From positions 1-35,128 of the forward strand of contig JBAYTA010000007.1 of the NCBI GenBank assembly GCA_041675865.1: 35,128 nucleotides of DNA, read 5' to 3'. Source of the DNA: DUVT01 sp041675865 (GTDB taxonomy: Bacteria > Bacillota_I > Bacilli_A > ML615J-28 > CAG-698). Positions 8,594 to 17,667 of this stretch are shown one piece after another; the stretch's first letter is position 1; each line of letters starts with the position of its first letter. A model generated the notes under the pieces. The model saw nothing but the letters and a program-made list of their open reading frames with translations, was not told the origin of the DNA and searched no databases. A program made the position numbers and the translations under genes.

Positions 8594-9968
8594 TATTAAT
8601 ACTTTAGATATTTGGATTTATACAGGAATAATCGTTGTTATATTTCTTTTATCTAACACTTTACGAAGAAAAGTTGGATTTATTAGAAAATCGCTTCTAC
8701 CAACAGCTGTTATAGGAGGACTGATTGTCCTGGTTTTAAAATCATTTGGTTTGTTTGACTCACTGTTTAATGTTGATGAAATGAGCGAGTTTATGGAAGC
8801 AATAACTTACCATACACTTGGTTTAGGTGTTATTGCAATGGCACTAAAAACAAACAAAAGAGAAAAAAATAAAAATGCAAATAAACAAGTTTTTAATGCA
8901 GGGCTTTTGACTGTAAATTCATATTTAATTCAGGCTATTGTAGGTACTGTAGTCGTCTTACTTCTTATTGTTACATTCATGGGAGACTTATTCTCTGCAT
9001 CTGGATTTTTACTACCGCTCGGTTTTGGCCAAGGAAGCGGACAAGCTGCATCATTTGGTAGTGTATTTGAAGATGATTTTGGCTTTGCTGGTGGAACTAG
9101 TTTTGGGCTAACAATAGCTGCAGTTGGATTCTTAGTTGCTTGTTTGATTGGTGTAGCACATATATATACAATGAGAAAAAAAGGTGTAATTAAAGAAGCT
9201 AAAGAAGTTCAATTTACATCTACAGAAGTTATAGCATCACCTAATGAAGTTCCTGTAACTGAGGCTGTTGATAGAATGACAATTCAAGTTGCTTTGATTA
9301 TGTTTGTATATGCTCTTGTCTTTTTATCAATCTTTGGAATTTACCAACTAGATATTGGTAATTTTGGTGAAAACACATTAAAACCATTGATTAGAGGATT
9401 TAACTTCTTACTAGGTTCTATATTTGCAATTCTATTAAAAGTCGTCTTTAAAAAGTTAAGAGAAAAAAACATTATGACTAGAGACTATCCTAATGATTAT
9501 ATCTTAAATCGTATAAGTGGATTTATGTTTGATTTAATGATCATTGCAGGGATTGCAGCGATTAAAATTGAAGTTTTAAAAGGATTAATAATTCCATTAG
9601 TAATTATCTGTTTGCTAGGAGCAGCTGTGACTTATTTCTATGTTAAGAAAATGGCTTATAAATTGTTTCCTGGTTATGAAGAACCAGCATTTATATCATT
9701 GTTCGGTATGTTAACAGGAACAACTAGTACAGGAATGATTTTATTAAGAGAAGTAGATCCTCATTTTGAAACACCTGCTGCTAGTAATTTAATTTATCAA
9801 TCATTCTATGCTATCGCTTTTGGTTTCCCTTTATTTGCTTTACTTGGATATGCACCTAAAGGAATAAAAGAAACAGTTATTGCACTTATAGTAGTAGTAG
9901 TTATGTTTGTAGTATTTAATGTTGTGATGTTAAGAGATTTCATTTTTAAGAAAAAAGTTAAAGAATAA
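8565..9968 (+). CDS. Sodium/glutamate symporter family protein (GltS-like)
   Basis: Integral membrane protein of 467 residues with about ten hydrophobic helices in two halves. Each half has a Gly/Ser/Thr-rich re-entrant segment: GFGQGSGQAASFGSVF near residue 150 (compare GPGQ in GltS) and GMLTGTTSTGMILLREVDP near residue 385. This is the layout of the ESS/GltS family of sodium-coupled glutamate carriers; the actual substrate is not proven. The start is fixed by AAAAGGAGAA just before the ATG at 8565, which lies inside the acyltransferase gene (29-nt overlap). A hairpin terminator follows. A central charged loop (about residues 200-240) separates the halves. Confidence 0.85.
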   Translation: MGPIPFWEFNINTLDIWIYTGIIVVIFLLSNTLRRKVGFIRKSLLPTAVIGGLIVLVLKSFGLFDSLFNVDEMSEFMEAITYHTLGLGVIAMALKTNKREKNKNANKQVFNAGLLTVNSYLIQAIVGTVVVLLLIVTFMGDLFSASGFLLPLGFGQGSGQAASFGSVFEDDFGFAGGTSFGLTIAAVGFLVACLIGVAHIYTMRKKGVIKEAKEVQFTSTEVIASPNEVPVTEAVDRMTIQVALIMFVYALVFLSIFGIYQLDIGNFGENTLKPLIRGFNFLLGSIFAILLKVVFKKLREKNIMTRDYPNDYILNRISGFMFDLMIIAGIAAIKIEVLKGLIIPLVIICLLGAAVTYFYVKKMAYKLFPGYEEPAFISLFGMLTGTTSTGMILLREVDPHFETPAASNLIYQSFYAIAFGFPLFALLGYAPKGIKETVIALIVVVVMFVVFNVVMLRDFIFKKKVKE

Positions 9969-9990
9969 GAATTCTTTAAATATTAATAAT

Positions 9991-10035
9991 AAAAGTATAT
10001 GTCAACTCATAATTAGTTGTCATATACTTTTTTAG
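9991..10035 (+). terminator. Rho-independent terminator after the gltS-like gene
   Basis: The stem AAAAGTATATG..CAACT (9991-10007) pairs with AGTTG..CATATACTTTT with one T-T mismatch and a 7-nt loop, then runs into T residues. Confidence 0.9.
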
Positions 10036-10072
10036 TTTTCAATGTTTTTTCATTTTAAAAAGGCTGTTGATA

Positions 10073-10091
10073 TGTTATAATATTATATAAT
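10073..10091 (+). promoter_or_regulatory. Probable promoter of the ligA-whiA operon (extended -10)
   Basis: TGTTATAAT at 10073-10081 is an extended -10 element with no good -35 (weak TTTAAA near 10054). A second TATAAT at 10086-10091 lies 13 nt after TTGATA (10067-10072), too close for a normal pair. Either could start transcription ahead of the ATG at 10127. Confidence 0.55.
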
Positions 10092-10126
10092 AAGATTAAA
10101 ATTATAAATAAAAATCGGGTGAAATT

Positions 10127-12103
10127 ATGGATGTTAAGAAACAAATGCAAGAGTTAGTAGATGCACTAAATAAATACAGTTATGAATATTATACAAATGA
10201 CAATCCTACAATTAGTGATGAGGCATATGATGCTCTAATGAGGGAACTAGAAGATTTAGAAGCTAAGAATCCAGAATATATTTTAGAATCTTCACCAACT
10301 AGAAGAGTTGGTGATGTTACAAATGAAAAGTTAGAAAAGATAGTTTTTAATACTCCTATGATGTCGCTTGCAAATGCTTTTTCCTATGATGAATTAAGAG
10401 ATTTTGATAATAGGATAAAAAAAGTAGGTTTTAATCCAGAATATGTAGTTGAACTGAAGATTGATGGGATTGCAACATCTTCAAGTTTTACCAAAGGTAA
10501 GTTTGTACTTGGAGCTACTAGAGGCGATGGTACTACTGGAGAAAATATTACTAGTAATTTACTGAAAATTAAAAGTCTTCCAAAAAAATTAACTAAGGAT
10601 ATTGATATTGAGGTTCGTGGGGAAGTATATATGAAGAGGAATGTTTTTTCTTTTTTAAATGAAGAAAGAAGAAAAAACAACGAAGAAGAATTTAGAAACC
10701 CAAGAAATGCTGCAGGTGGTAGTTTAAGGCAATTAGACCCTACTATAACAGAACAAAGAAAACTTGACATATTTAACTATACAATTGTAAATCCTAATAA
10801 TTATGGGATTAATACACAGTATGATGCTTTGAAATTCTTAGAAGAATTAGGTTTTAGTGTTAATCCACATTATAAGAAGTTTCCTAATATTGAAGAGGTT
10901 ATTGAGTATATTGAAGCATTTGCAGATAAGCGTTCAAATTTAAATTATGAAACCGATGGAATGGTAATAAAGGTTAATGATTTTTCATTATATGATGAAA
11001 TTGGTTATACAGTTAAAAGTCCTAAGTGGGCAATTGCTTATAAATTTCCAGCTTTAGAGGTTGAAACTAAGTTATTAGATATAACATATAGTATTGGTAG
11101 AACCGGAAGTGTCAATCCAAACGCAGTACTTAGTCCAGTTATGATAGCTGGGTCTTTAGTTCAAAGAGCAACATTAAATAATGAAGATTTTATAAAAGAA
11201 AGAGATATCCAAATTGGAGATTTCGTTATTGTTAGAAAAGCAGGCGAAATTATACCTGAAGTTGTTAGGGTAAATTTTGATAAAAGAAACAATACTACTC
11301 CATTTGTGATGATTGATAAATGTCCTAGTTGTGGTGAGGACTTAGTTAGAAGAGAAAATGAAGCTGTTCATTTTTGTGTTAATAATAACTGTCCTGGTAT
11401 TAGACTTGCTTCATTAATCTACTTTGCTAGTAAATCTGCAATGGATATTGAAGGAATGGGAGAAAAAGTTGTTGAAGATTTGGTTAACTTCGGTTTTATT
11501 TCTAAGATAACTGACATTTATAGATTAAAATCACGAAAAGATGATTTATTAAAACTTGAAAGAATGGGCGAAAAAAGTGTAAATAATTTGCTTAATGCAA
11601 TAGAAGCATCAAAAGCAAATCCTCTTCACCAAGTTATAACATCACTTGGAATTAAATTAGTAGGGACTAAATTAGCTAAAACACTTACTAATCACTATCA
11701 TAGTTTAAGTGAACTAATTAATGCAAAATATGATGATTTAATACAGATTAGGGATATTGGTGCAAATACAGCTTTAAATATTGTAAGTTACTTTGAAGAA
11801 AATAAAGAGTTGGTTGAAGAACTAATAACTCTTGGGATTAATCCTAAAGTACAAAAGAAGGATACAAGTGGTTTGAAGTTTGCTGGTAAAACATTTGTAC
11901 TTACAGGTAAACTAGAAACGCTAACTAGAGATCAAGCTCAAGAGTTGATTGAAAACAATGGTGGGAAAACTTCAAGTAGTGTTTCAAAAAACACATCATA
12001 TGTTCTTGCAGGTAGTGATGCAGGAAGTAAATTAAAAAAAGCACAAGATTTGAATATAGAAATTATAGATGAAGAAAAGTTTTTAAAACTTATAGGAGAA
12101 TAA
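10127..12103 (+). CDS. ligA: NAD-dependent DNA ligase
   Basis: Seals nicks during replication and repair, using NAD+ to form an enzyme-AMP intermediate. The 658 residues are normal for the family. Domains in order: N-terminal Ia domain with YEYYTNDNPTISDEAYD (about 18-35), adenylation domain with catalytic Lys111 in ELKIDGIA, OB fold, a four-Cys zinc finger (CPSCGED ... CVNNNCPG), helix-hairpin-helix repeats (for example GMGEKVVEDL and RMGEKSVNNLL) and a C-terminal BRCT domain from about residue 582 (GKTFVLTGKL). The ribosome site is weak (GGGTGAAATT). It is the first gene of a long operon; uvrA follows after 1 nt, putting two DNA repair genes together. Confidence 0.98.
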   Translation: MDVKKQMQELVDALNKYSYEYYTNDNPTISDEAYDALMRELEDLEAKNPEYILESSPTRRVGDVTNEKLEKIVFNTPMMSLANAFSYDELRDFDNRIKKVGFNPEYVVELKIDGIATSSSFTKGKFVLGATRGDGTTGENITSNLLKIKSLPKKLTKDIDIEVRGEVYMKRNVFSFLNEERRKNNEEEFRNPRNAAGGSLRQLDPTITEQRKLDIFNYTIVNPNNYGINTQYDALKFLEELGFSVNPHYKKFPNIEEVIEYIEAFADKRSNLNYETDGMVIKVNDFSLYDEIGYTVKSPKWAIAYKFPALEVETKLLDITYSIGRTGSVNPNAVLSPVMIAGSLVQRATLNNEDFIKERDIQIGDFVIVRKAGEIIPEVVRVNFDKRNNTTPFVMIDKCPSCGEDLVRRENEAVHFCVNNNCPGIRLASLIYFASKSAMDIEGMGEKVVEDLVNFGFISKITDIYRLKSRKDDLLKLERMGEKSVNNLLNAIEASKANPLHQVITSLGIKLVGTKLAKTLTNHYHSLSELINAKYDDLIQIRDIGANTALNIVSYFEENKELVEELITLGINPKVQKKDTSGLKFAGKTFVLTGKLETLTRDQAQELIENNGGKTSSSVSKNTSYVLAGSDAGSKLKKAQDLNIEIIDEEKFLKLIGE

Positions 12104-12104
12104 T

Positions 12105-14924
12105 ATGCAAAAGTATATTGATATTAAGGGAGCAAGGGAAAACAATTTAAAAAATATTAGTATCAAAATACCTAAAGATAAGCTAGTAGTTATGACAGGA
12201 TTATCTGGAAGTGGTAAGACAACTCTAGCATTTGATACAATTTATGCAGAAGGTCAAAGACGATATGTTGAGAGCCTATCTGCTTATGCTAGACAATTTT
12301 TGGGTAATTTAAATAAACCAGATGTTGATTCAATCGAAGGTCTCTCTCCTGCGATATCAATTGACCAAAAAACAACTAGTAGAAATCCTAGATCGACTGT
12401 TGGTACTGTTACAGAGATTTATGACTATTTAAGATTAATGTATGCTAGAATTGGGAAGGCTTATTGTCCAGAACATGGTGTTGAAATATCATCCCAAACA
12501 ATTACGCAAATAACTGACAGAGTTTATGAATCAGAGTTAGAATCTAGGGTAATAATTTATAGTCCAATTGTATTTGGGCAAAAAGGTACTCACGAGAAAA
12601 CTTTAGAAATAATTAGAAAAGAAGGATTTTCTAAAGTAAGAGTTAATGGGGAAATATTTGATTTAGATGATGAGATTAATTTAGACAAAAATAAAAAGCA
12701 TAGTATTGAGATAATAGTTGATAGGATAAAGTTAAGAGAAGATGTCCGTAGTAGAATTTATGCATCGATTGAGTCTGCCTTAAAATTAGGTGATGGAAAA
12801 GTTATAATTTCTATCAATGATGAAGAGCAAATTTATAGTGAACATTTAGCTTGTCCATATTGTGATTTTTCGATTGCGAAACTTGAACCAAGATTGTTTT
12901 CCTTTAATTCTCCGTTTGGAGCGTGTAGTGAATGTAATGGTTTAGGTGTATTACAAAAGATAGATTATGATTTATTAGTTACAGAACCTGAAAAATCAAT
13001 TAGACAAGGAGCAATAAGGTATCTAAAAAACATTGTCGATACAGAAAACATTGAATGGCAAGTTTTTGAAACAATGTGTAATTATTATAATATTGATTTA
13101 GATAAACCTTATAATGAATTAACAGAGGAAGAACAAAATATAATTATGGTTGGATCTAAAGAACCAATTAAGTATCAAATCACTTCTAGAGGAATGAATA
13201 CATTTAAAAGAAATGATTATATTGAAGGAATAGCAACTTTAATAGAAAGAAGATTTCTTCAAACTACTTCCGCAATGTCTAGAGAATACTATAATTCATA
13301 CTTAACAGATCATACATGCCCAACATGTAAGGGAATGCGTCTATCAAAAGAAGCATTATCTGTTAGGGTTGGAACTAAAAATATTTATGAATTTAGTGAT
13401 ACTACAATAATTGACGCTTATAATTATATTAATAATTTAGATCTATCAGCTCAGGATAAGCAGATTGCTGATTTGGTTTTGAAAGAAATAAAAAGCAGAT
13501 TTGAATTTTTAATTAATGTTGGTTTAGAGTATTTAACTCTATCAAGATCAGCAGGTACGCTTTCTGGTGGTGAGAGTCAACGAATTAGACTAGCAACTCA
13601 GATTGGATCACACTTAACTGGTGTGCTTTATGTTTTAGATGAACCCTCAATAGGGCTGCATCAAAGAGATAATGATCGCTTAATTCAAACATTAAAATCA
13701 ATGCGTGACTTAGGCAATACACTGATAGTCGTTGAACACGACGAAGAAATAATGAGGCAATCAGATTATTTAATTGACATTGGTCCTGGAGCTGGGATTA
13801 ATGGAGGTTATATAGTTGCTGAAGGAACACCTGAAGAAGTTATTCAAAACGAAAAAAGTATAACTGGTAAATATTTATCTGGAAAAATTAAGATTAATAC
13901 CCCTAGCATTAGAAGAAAAGGTAATGGGAAATATATAAAAGTTTTAGGCGCTAAAGAAAATAACCTAAAAAATATTGATGTTGAAATACCTGCAGGTGTA
14001 TTAACTGTTTGTACAGGTGTAAGTGGTAGCGGAAAATCCACTTTAATAAATGAGATTATCTTAAAAGAATTTAAAAGAAAATTATATAGGTCTAAAGAAC
14101 ATCCAGGTAAAAACGCTGGGATTTTAGGAATTGAAGATTTTGAAAGAGTAATTGATATCGACCAATCACCAATTGGAAGAACACCAAGAAGTAATCCTGC
14201 AACATATACTGGTGCGTTTGATCATATTCGTGATTTATTTGCAACAACTGTTGAATCTAAAAAACGAGGATATCTAAAAGGAAGATTTTCGTTTAATGTA
14301 AAAGGTGGAAGATGTGAAAGATGTCAAGGCGATGGTGTTCAAAGAATTTCTATGAACTTCCTTCCTGATGTTTATATACCTTGTGAAGAATGTAATGGAA
14401 CGAGATTTAACAGGGAAACATTAGAAGTAAAATATAGAGATAAAAATATAGCTGATGTTTTAAATATGTCAATTAGTGAAGCGGTTGAGTTTTTTGAAGT
14501 GTTCCCACAAATTCACTCTCGACTTTCTACTTTAGAAAATGTAGGATTAGGGTATTTAAAACTTGGCCAAAGTTCCACAACCCTTTCAGGTGGAGAAGCT
14601 CAAAGGGTAAAACTATCTAGTGAACTACATAAAAGAATTAGTGATAAAACAATATATTTATTAGATGAACCAACAACTGGGCTACATAGTGAAGATGTTA
14701 GAAGACTATTACAAGTAATAAATTACATAGTAGATCAAGGTGCAACAGTTATCATAATTGAACATAATTTAGATATAATAAAAAACGCTGACTATATAAT
14801 TGATTTAGGACCAGAGGGTGGAGATAAAGGTGGAGAACTTGTCTTTGCTGGAACACCTGAAGAGATTGTTGAATATGAAAAATCATATACAGGGAAATAT
14901 CTAAAGAAAATTTTAAATAATTAG
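12105..14924 (+). CDS. uvrA: Excinuclease ABC subunit A
   Basis: Damage-recognition ATPase of nucleotide excision repair, acting as a dimer with UvrB on DNA. The 939 residues are full length. There are two ABC modules: Walker A GLSGSGKTT (32-40) and GVSGSGKST in the second half, with signatures LSGGESQRIRLA and LSGGEAQRVKLSSEL, and Walker B segments LYVLDEPSIGLHQRD and IYLLDEPTTGLHSED. Zinc-binding Cys pairs CPYC...CSEC and CERC...CEEC flank the UvrB/DNA-binding regions. The start has AGGAG inside the end of ligA. uvrA is often next to uvrB; here it is linked to ligA, and uvrB is not in the window. Confidence 0.98.
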   Translation: MQKYIDIKGARENNLKNISIKIPKDKLVVMTGLSGSGKTTLAFDTIYAEGQRRYVESLSAYARQFLGNLNKPDVDSIEGLSPAISIDQKTTSRNPRSTVGTVTEIYDYLRLMYARIGKAYCPEHGVEISSQTITQITDRVYESELESRVIIYSPIVFGQKGTHEKTLEIIRKEGFSKVRVNGEIFDLDDEINLDKNKKHSIEIIVDRIKLREDVRSRIYASIESALKLGDGKVIISINDEEQIYSEHLACPYCDFSIAKLEPRLFSFNSPFGACSECNGLGVLQKIDYDLLVTEPEKSIRQGAIRYLKNIVDTENIEWQVFETMCNYYNIDLDKPYNELTEEEQNIIMVGSKEPIKYQITSRGMNTFKRNDYIEGIATLIERRFLQTTSAMSREYYNSYLTDHTCPTCKGMRLSKEALSVRVGTKNIYEFSDTTIIDAYNYINNLDLSAQDKQIADLVLKEIKSRFEFLINVGLEYLTLSRSAGTLSGGESQRIRLATQIGSHLTGVLYVLDEPSIGLHQRDNDRLIQTLKSMRDLGNTLIVVEHDEEIMRQSDYLIDIGPGAGINGGYIVAEGTPEEVIQNEKSITGKYLSGKIKINTPSIRRKGNGKYIKVLGAKENNLKNIDVEIPAGVLTVCTGVSGSGKSTLINEIILKEFKRKLYRSKEHPGKNAGILGIEDFERVIDIDQSPIGRTPRSNPATYTGAFDHIRDLFATTVESKKRGYLKGRFSFNVKGGRCERCQGDGVQRISMNFLPDVYIPCEECNGTRFNRETLEVKYRDKNIADVLNMSISEAVEFFEVFPQIHSRLSTLENVGLGYLKLGQSSTTLSGGEAQRVKLSSELHKRISDKTIYLLDEPTTGLHSEDVRRLLQVINYIVDQGATVIIIEHNLDIIKNADYIIDLGPEGGDKGGELVFAGTPEEIVEYEKSYTGKYLKKILNN

Positions 14925-14933
14925 AGGTAGCTT

Positions 14934-15449
14934 GTGATAAAAGTTTTTCTAATAATATTTAGTATAATGTTTTATTTCTTTATAACATTCATTACTAATA
15001 CATTAAATATATTTTATCCATATACAAATGTACTACTTAGTGGTATATTTATTATAGTGGTGTTTACTATTTATTTTAAAAAATATAATTATGCATTAAT
15101 TAGTTATATAATATTTAGTTTAGTTTTCTTGTTTTATAGAAGAAAAGTAAGTGATAATATAAATAGTAATTTTTATTTATTTGAATGGCTTAGTTTGGTG
15201 TTTAAGAATAGAATTGTTTTAATAAATTTATTAGGTAACTTATTATTATTTATGCCGTATGTATTTTTAATAAGAAGCAAATATTACCTTTTAATTATAA
15301 TTTGCTGTATATTAGGATTAGAAATTATACAATACATTACAAAAAGAGGTGTATTAGATATTGTTGATATCGTTCTAAATATATTTGGTTGTATGTTGGT
15401 TATACCATTTAGATGGAGGTTTTATGAAAGACGAAAAGAAATATACTGA
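14934..15449 (+). CDS. VanZ-like membrane protein
   Basis: Protein of 171 residues with about five hydrophobic helices. The C-terminal half carries the VanZ-family pattern: NLLGNLLLFMPYVF, a Glu in GLEIIQY, and a Gly-Val-Leu-Asp-Ile-x-Asp segment (KRGVLDIVDIVLNIFG). VanZ relatives occur widely in Gram-positives and their biochemical role is unclear; low-level teicoplanin resistance is known only for the enterococcal prototype, so no resistance function is claimed. It starts with GTG at 14934 after a GAGGTAG site, 9 nt after uvrA, and overlaps the next gene by 26 nt. It is Phe-, Tyr- and Ile-rich, as expected for an A+T-rich genome. Confidence 0.8.
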   Translation: MIKVFLIIFSIMFYFFITFITNTLNIFYPYTNVLLSGIFIIVVFTIYFKKYNYALISYIIFSLVFLFYRRKVSDNINSNFYLFEWLSLVFKNRIVLINLLGNLLLFMPYVFLIRSKYYLLIIICCILGLEIIQYITKRGVLDIVDIVLNIFGCMLVIPFRWRFYERRKEIY

Positions 15450-16029
15450 TGAAGAAAAAATAGTAGAAGAAAACGAAGCAAGATTAGAAGAAGGAAATCA
15501 AGAAAAAGACCCAAATAGAGTCGAAATTGATCCAGAGGTTCTAGAAAAAATTGTTACTGAACTAGAAGAGAAATATAACTTAAAAAAAGAAAATATCAAA
15601 ATTGTAAAGGTTCATAAAGAACCTGCAAGTAAGAGTATATTAAAGGTTATTTTAAGTAGTCTTTTGCTTTGGGTTTTTGATTTTCTTTTGATAGTATCTC
15701 TAAATGGTTACTTAGAGTTTGCTCCAAATGATATTATACACTTACTAATATATAGTATAGTATTTTATATAATTGAGCTATCAGGAAGGGTGATTATTGA
15801 TAAATATTATAAGAAATTTATCCTTTATTCATTTGGCACAATAATGCTTCCAGTTACAATAGTTGCTTTATTATTAGCTCATTTAGCTACTGGGTTGGAG
15901 TTTTTAAATAATAGCGACATGATGGCATTTTTCATCTTATTTATTATAATAAGAGTTATAATTAGGTTTCTAATGATGAGAAAAGAGATAATGAAAGCTA
16001 TGAGAGGTAGAAAAAATGAAAAACATTAA
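15424..16029 (+). CDS. Hypothetical four-helix membrane protein with acidic N-terminus
   Basis: The start is taken as ATG 15424, which has GGAGG at 15415-15419; the in-frame ATG at 15385 would give a Trp/Cys-rich tail unlike the rest. The 201-residue product has an acidic, Lys/Glu-rich cytoplasmic segment of about 70 residues (YTDEEKIVEENEARLEEG and onward), four hydrophobic helices, and a short basic tail (RFLMMRKEIMKAMRGRK). The four-helix block with short loops is vaguely holin-like, but no family is recognised. It overlaps the vanZ-like gene by 26 nt and lgt by 14 nt, so it is certainly in this operon. A membrane adaptor or regulator role would be a guess. Confidence 0.72.
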   Translation: MKDEKKYTDEEKIVEENEARLEEGNQEKDPNRVEIDPEVLEKIVTELEEKYNLKKENIKIVKVHKEPASKSILKVILSSLLLWVFDFLLIVSLNGYLEFAPNDIIHLLIYSIVFYIIELSGRVIIDKYYKKFILYSFGTIMLPVTIVALLLAHLATGLEFLNNSDMMAFFILFIIIRVIIRFLMMRKEIMKAMRGRKNEKH

Positions 16030-17032
16030 ATTAACAGAAGCGCAAAAGCGTTGGGCAAAAATCGGTGGAGTCATATTATATTTTCTTTTATTGCTGTTTT
16101 TAATATTAAATAGCAAATCTATCGTTACAGATTCTTTAGGAAATGAAATTGTAAAATTTGATAGAATCGCATTTAGTATTTTTGGAAGAGGTATCTATTT
16201 TTATGCTCTTGCAATCATAACCGGTATTGGAACCGCATATTTTTATGCTAATCATATTGCAAAAAAGATTGGCTTTAAAGAAGAAAATCTATTTGATGGC
16301 TTTATTTATGGTGTTATTTTAGGAATTGTTGGAGCAAGACTTTGGTATGTTCTATTTTCTTGGAGTGATTTTAAGGACGATCCATTAAGAATAATAACTG
16401 GATTCTTTGCGGAAGAAGGAGGACTTGCAATTCATGGTGGTATTATTGCTGCTGGTATATTTGCATATTTCTTCTGTAAGAAAAGAAATGAAGATCCATT
16501 AAAGTTAGGAGAAATGTTATTTCCTGGTTTCTTGATTGGGCAAATCTTTGGTCGTTGGGGTAACTTCTTTAATAAAGAAGCCCATGGTGGAGCGATTGGT
16601 TCAGTTTTATCAGGAAGACAGTTTTTAGATTCTCTTCCTATTCCTAGATTTATAGTTGATCAAATGTACATAAATGGTAATTATATGCATCCTACATTTT
16701 TATATGAAGCGATGTGGAACTTTATTGGATTAGTTATAATAATTATTTTAAGAAAGAATTCAAAGAAATATTGGTATGGAGACGGTATACCATTCTACTT
16801 TGTTTGGTATGGGATTGGAAGATTCTTTATTGAGTCACTAAGAACAGATGCTCTTACATTTAACTTGTTTGGCATGGAATTTATGATTGCACAAGTAACA
16901 TCAATTGCTATGATTCTTGGTGGAATTGTTCTATTCACATTAAGAAGAGTATTTAAGTATCAACCAATATCTTTTATAGATCTGGTTGAACAAACTGAAG
17001 TAGAAAATGCTATGAAAGGTGATGCAGCGTGA
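16016..17032 (+). CDS. lgt: Prolipoprotein diacylglyceryl transferase
   Basis: Integral membrane enzyme that moves diacylglycerol from phosphatidylglycerol onto the lipobox Cys of prolipoproteins. The 338 residues include seven or so membrane helices, the LAIHGGIIAAG motif (about 138-147) and the family signature GRWGNFFNKEAHG (179-191) with the essential Arg and Asn. The N-terminus has ~50 extra residues before the first conserved helix compared with short Bacillus forms. It begins within the preceding gene after GAGAGGTAG and ends in GTGA shared with the next gene. Substrates are visible in this window: PotD, the YdcC-like protein and two LRR proteins, all with lipobox Cys. Confidence 0.97.
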   Translation: MKNIKLTEAQKRWAKIGGVILYFLLLLFLILNSKSIVTDSLGNEIVKFDRIAFSIFGRGIYFYALAIITGIGTAYFYANHIAKKIGFKEENLFDGFIYGVILGIVGARLWYVLFSWSDFKDDPLRIITGFFAEEGGLAIHGGIIAAGIFAYFFCKKRNEDPLKLGEMLFPGFLIGQIFGRWGNFFNKEAHGGAIGSVLSGRQFLDSLPIPRFIVDQMYINGNYMHPTFLYEAMWNFIGLVIIIILRKNSKKYWYGDGIPFYFVWYGIGRFFIESLRTDALTFNLFGMEFMIAQVTSIAMILGGIVLFTLRRVFKYQPISFIDLVEQTEVENAMKGDAA

Positions 17033-17667
17033 TTATAATTTTTGATATGGACGGAACATTAGTCGATACATATCCTATAATAAGAAAGTCATTTATTGAA
17101 GTTATTAATAAACACTTACCTGATGTAGAATATAATGAAGAAATGTTAGAAAGCTTTTTTGGACCACCATTAGCTGATTCATTTGCTAAGCTAACAGACA
17201 ATGACCGTACTAAGACAAAGTTTTTAATTATTGAATATAGAAAAGTAAATAAAGAGTTATACGAAAAAGAAATAAAATTATTTCCAGGAGTTTTAGAAAC
17301 CTTGGAGAAATTAAAAGAGTATAAACTAGTTGTGCTATCAAATAGGGTTCAAGAATTAGTGGAATTAGGTCTTACGGTAACTGGTATCCATAATTATTTC
17401 GATTTAGTTTTGGGCTTAGATGAACTTCCAAGACCTAAGCCATACCCGGATGGAATATATAAAATATTAGATAAGTTTGATGAAGATAAGGCAGTATTTA
17501 TTGGTGATGCGACTACAGATATAATTAGTGCTAGAAGAGCACATATTACTAGTATTGGTGTTACATGGGCAATAACTAAGAGAAAAGAATTTGAAGAAGA
17601 ATATGCTGATTATATAATAGATAGTTTTGAGGAACTAATAAAAATATTGGAGGAAATCGATGTATGA
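17029..17667 (+). CDS. HAD-family phosphatase, PpaX-like
   Basis: HAD hydrolase of 212 residues. Motif I is FDMDGTLVDT (nucleophile D6, acid D8), motif II is the Ser of VVLSNR, motif III is the Lys of PRPKPYPDG, and motif IV is FIGDATTDI. A helical cap lies between motifs I and II, as in the phosphoglycolate phosphatase and PpaX group. In Bacillus ppaX (pyrophosphatase) also follows lgt, which supports the same assignment, but substrate specificity cannot be read from sequence. It starts with GTG whose last bases form the TGA of lgt (4-nt overlap) and overlaps trxB by 8 nt. Confidence 0.88.
   Translation: MIIIFDMDGTLVDTYPIIRKSFIEVINKHLPDVEYNEEMLESFFGPPLADSFAKLTDNDRTKTKFLIIEYRKVNKELYEKEIKLFPGVLETLEKLKEYKLVVLSNRVQELVELGLTVTGIHNYFDLVLGLDELPRPKPYPDGIYKILDKFDEDKAVFIGDATTDIISARRAHITSIGVTWAITKRKEFEEEYADYIIDSFEELIKILEEIDV

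Noticed and set aside
10384..10770. 128-codon frame on the minus strand
   Set aside because: Antisense to the conserved adenylation domain of ligA; Ser/Leu/Phe-rich shadow sequence.
14934..15449. Glycopeptide resistance gene (vanZ)
   Set aside because: VanZ-like proteins are widespread without resistance, and no other van genes are present.
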